Of a DNA stretch of 15,742 nt, positions 14,371-15,742 are shown in pieces. The notes below the pieces were generated by a model. The model was not told where the DNA came from. It worked only from the letters and a program-made list of their open reading frames with translations, and searched no databases. The stretch comes from Tessaracoccus flavescens (lineage in GTDB: Bacteria; Actinomycetota; Actinomycetes; Propionibacteriales; Propionibacteriaceae), in contig DYZF01000284.1 in NCBI GenBank assembly GCA_020741375.1, forward strand, positions 1 through 15,742. Reading direction: 5' to 3'. The position numbers and the translations under genes were made by a program. Positions within the stretch are counted from its first letter, which is position 1. Each line of letters starts with the position of its first letter.

Positions 14371-14591
14371 TGGCCGTCGACGAACCGCATCGCGTGGTGT
14401 GTCACCTTGACGCACTGCTGGAGGAACGTGGGATGACCCTCGCCGCCCTGGCCGACGCCGTGGGCGTGACGGTGGTGAACCTGTCGGTGCTGAAGAACAA
14501 CCGCGCCAAAGCGATCCGGTACTCGACGTTGACCGCACTGTGCGACGTGCTGGGTTGTCAGCCGGGCGACCTGTTCTCCGTCGAGCGGTGA
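14370..14591 (+). CDS. Small YozG-like Cro/C1-type HTH regulator
   Basis: The 73-residue protein is almost entirely a helix-turn-helix domain of the XRE/YozG type. The HTH spans about 22-46 (T-L-A-A-L-A-D-A-V-G-V-T ... L-S-V-L-K-N-N), and the family-typical ending is L-C-D-V-L-G-C-Q-P-G-D-L-F. ATG 14370 overlaps the DUF2975 stop by one base (TGATG), so expression is coupled. It probably binds DNA as a dimer, and the palindromic TATCG sites ahead of its own operon are good candidates. It could repress its own operon; the direction of the effect is not visible. Confidence 0.92.
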   Translation: MAVDEPHRVVCHLDALLEERGMTLAALADAVGVTVVNLSVLKNNRAKAIRYSTLTALCDVLGCQPGDLFSVER

Positions 14592-14616
14592 CAGCCGGGC
14601 CCGCTGTAGCCCTTCG

Positions 14617-14644
14617 CTTCCGCTGGTTCAGCGACCAGCGGAAG
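14617..14644. repeat. 11-bp palindrome, REP-like, after the HTH gene
   Basis: CTTCCGCTGGT (14617-14627) pairs perfectly with ACCAGCGGAAG (14634-14644), loop 6 bases. Its core (CGCTGGTT...GACCAGCG) resembles short palindromes common in intergenic regions of some actinobacteria. Only one copy is in the window, so its repeat status is untested. It could equally be the first terminator of the HTH operon. Confidence 0.4.
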
Positions 14645-14687
14645 CCTTGAGCACGGGCGGGAGGACCGCCGCCCGCACCGCCCGTAG

Positions 14688-14731
14688 AACGAGGGTGGGG
14701 CCCACGCCGAAGCGCGGACCCCACCCTCGTT
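14688..14731. terminator. Bidirectional terminator between the HTH operon and the CoA-transferase
   Basis: AACGAGGGTGGGG (14688-14700) pairs over 13 bp with CCCCACCCTCGTT (14719-14731); an inner CGC-CGAA-GCG tip can extend it. It lies between two convergent genes (stops at 14591 and 14746), so it can end both transcripts. It has no long T-tract on either side. Confidence 0.7.
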
Positions 14732-14745
14732 GTCGTCAGGGACGA

Positions 14746-15742
14746 TCAGGCCATCATGGTGCCCGTCTCGAGGAAGCGGACGTGCCAGCCGAGCGCCGTG
14801 GCAAGGTCGTGCGGCGTGTGCATGCCGTTGGCCTTCTTCTCAGCCAACTTGATGTACTCGCGCAGCGGCTCCTTGTAATCCGGGTGAGCGCAGTTCTCGA
14901 TCACCTTCAGCGCGCGCTGACGCGGGGCCAGACCGCGGAGGTCAGCGAGGCCCTGCTCGGTGATGAGCACCTGCACGTCGTGCTCGGTGTGGTCGACGTG
15001 GTTGACCATCGGGACGATGCAGGAGATCGCACCACCCTTCGCGGTGGACGGCGTCACGAAGCAGGACGCCCAGCCGTTGCGGGTGAAGTCGCCCGAACCG
15101 CCGATGCCGTTCTGCATGCGCGAGCCCATGACGTGCGTCGAGTTCACGTTGCCGTAGATGTCGGCCTCGATCATGCCGTTGCAGGCGATGACGCCCATGC
15201 GGCGGATGGCCTCGGGGTGGTTCGACACGTCCTGCGGACGCAGAACGATCTTCTTGGCGTAGTGAGCCGCGTTTTCGTTCATCTTCTCGGCCGCGGTGGG
15301 GGAGAGGGAGAACGCCGTGGCGGACGCGACGGTGAGCTTGCCCGAATCGATCAGGTCGATCATGCCGTCCTGGATAACCTCGGTGTAGGAGGTGAGGTTC
15401 TCGAACGGGCCCTCCAGCAGGCCGGCGAGCACGGCGTTGGCGATGTTGCCCACACCGGACTGCAGCGGCAGCAGGTTCTCGGGAAGGCGGCCGGCCTTGA
15501 CCTCAGCACCCAGCCAATCGAGGAAGTGCCCGGCGATGGCGCGGGAGTCGTCGTCGAGCGGCTTGAACGGGGTGTTGCGATCAGGTGCGTTGGTCTCGAT
15601 GACGGCGACGACCTTGTCGGCGTCGATCTTGTAGACCTTGTCACCGATGCGGTCGCCCGCATTCTGGATGGGGAGCGGAACGCGGTTCGGGGGCAGGGCG
15701 CCGATCGGCGAGTAGATGTCGTGCATGCCGAAGAGGCCTTCG
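14746..15742 (-). CDS. Acetyl-CoA hydrolase/CoA-transferase (succinyl-CoA:acetate CoA-transferase type), N-terminus beyond right edge
   Basis: The visible 331 residues are the C-terminal two thirds of a family about 500 long. It probably moves CoA between succinate and acetate or propionate, as in propionic fermentation and the acetic acid bacteria AarC enzyme; some relatives hydrolyse acetyl-CoA. Visible marks are LPLQSGVGNIANAVLAGL (codons near 15420-15475), the T-S-Y-T-E-V-I-Q-D-G block whose Glu (codon 15379-15381) aligns with the catalytic glutamate by similarity, and the glycine-rich G-I-G-G-S-G-D-F loop. The downstream D-H-T-E-H-D-V-Q-V-L-I-T-E-Q-G-L-A-D-L-R-G-L segment is characteristic of the C-terminal domain. 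The frame is open to the right edge, where the reading is E-G-L-F-G-M-H-D. The terminator hairpin lies just downstream. Substrates are by homology. Confidence 0.93.
   Translation of the reverse strand, partial: EGLFGMHDIYSPIGALPPNRVPLPIQNAGDRIGDKVYKIDADKVVAVIETNAPDRNTPFKPLDDDSRAIAGHFLDWLGAEVKAGRLPENLLPLQSGVGNIANAVLAGLLEGPFENLTSYTEVIQDGMIDLIDSGKLTVASATAFSLSPTAAEKMNENAAHYAKKIVLRPQDVSNHPEAIRRMGVIACNGMIEADIYGNVNSTHVMGSRMQNGIGGSGDFTRNGWASCFVTPSTAKGGAISCIVPMVNHVDHTEHDVQVLITEQGLADLRGLAPRQRALKVIENCAHPDYKEPLREYIKLAEKKANGMHTPHDLATALGWHVRFLETGTMMA

Overview
This window is GC-rich chromosomal DNA with tightly packed genes, several GTG or TTG starts and frequent 1-4 base gene overlaps. It looks like a high-GC Gram-positive (Actinomycetota). 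The acetyl-/succinyl-CoA transferase at the right edge, the FAD/Fe-S hydroxyacid dehydrogenase at the left edge and the LigD-type ligase would suit a Propionibacteriaceae-like organism. That placement is an inference; there is no marker gene such as rRNA. I see no insertion sequence, phage gene, CRISPR array or origin. This is mainly housekeeping and transport DNA, and no stretch over 300 bases lacks a gene.

Layout, left to right. (1) 1-2352 (-): a large FAD plus Fe-S D-2-hydroxyacid (lactate-like) dehydrogenase, cut off by the left edge. (2) 2450-2523 (+): tRNA-Gly(CCC), followed by a strong hairpin. (3) 2583-4297 (-): a two-gene operon of a DUF368/PopT polyprenyl-phosphate translocase and a PAP2 phosphatase, a plausible unit for recycling undecaprenyl carrier lipid. 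(4) 4402-6168 (-): a HAD phosphatase downstream of a tandem-GNAT acetyltransferase, separated by a hairpin. (5) 6376-8979 (-): the methionine ABC transporter, transcribed metN-metI-metQ. (6) 9147-10267 (-): a four-TM membrane protein followed by a PemK/MazF-fold protein with no visible antitoxin. (7) 10299-10883 (+): a class I methyltransferase divergent from the membrane protein. A 12-bp perfect inverted repeat spans both start sites. (8) 10880-13634 (-): an M20 amidohydrolase, a MarC-family membrane protein and a LigD-type ATP-dependent DNA ligase in one run. (9) 13759-14591 (+): a DUF2975 membrane protein and a YozG-like HTH regulator, overlapping by one base, behind an AT-rich promoter full of TATCG palindromes. 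(10) 14746-15742 (-): an acetyl-CoA hydrolase/CoA-transferase, cut off by the right edge.

The parts most worth following up are the PopT-PAP2 pair, the symmetric operator-like repeat between the membrane protein and the methyltransferase, and the TATCG array controlling the DUF2975/HTH pair. The left and right edge genes both belong to central carbon metabolism (2-hydroxyacid oxidation and CoA transfer between succinate and acetate). Nothing in the window links them directly.
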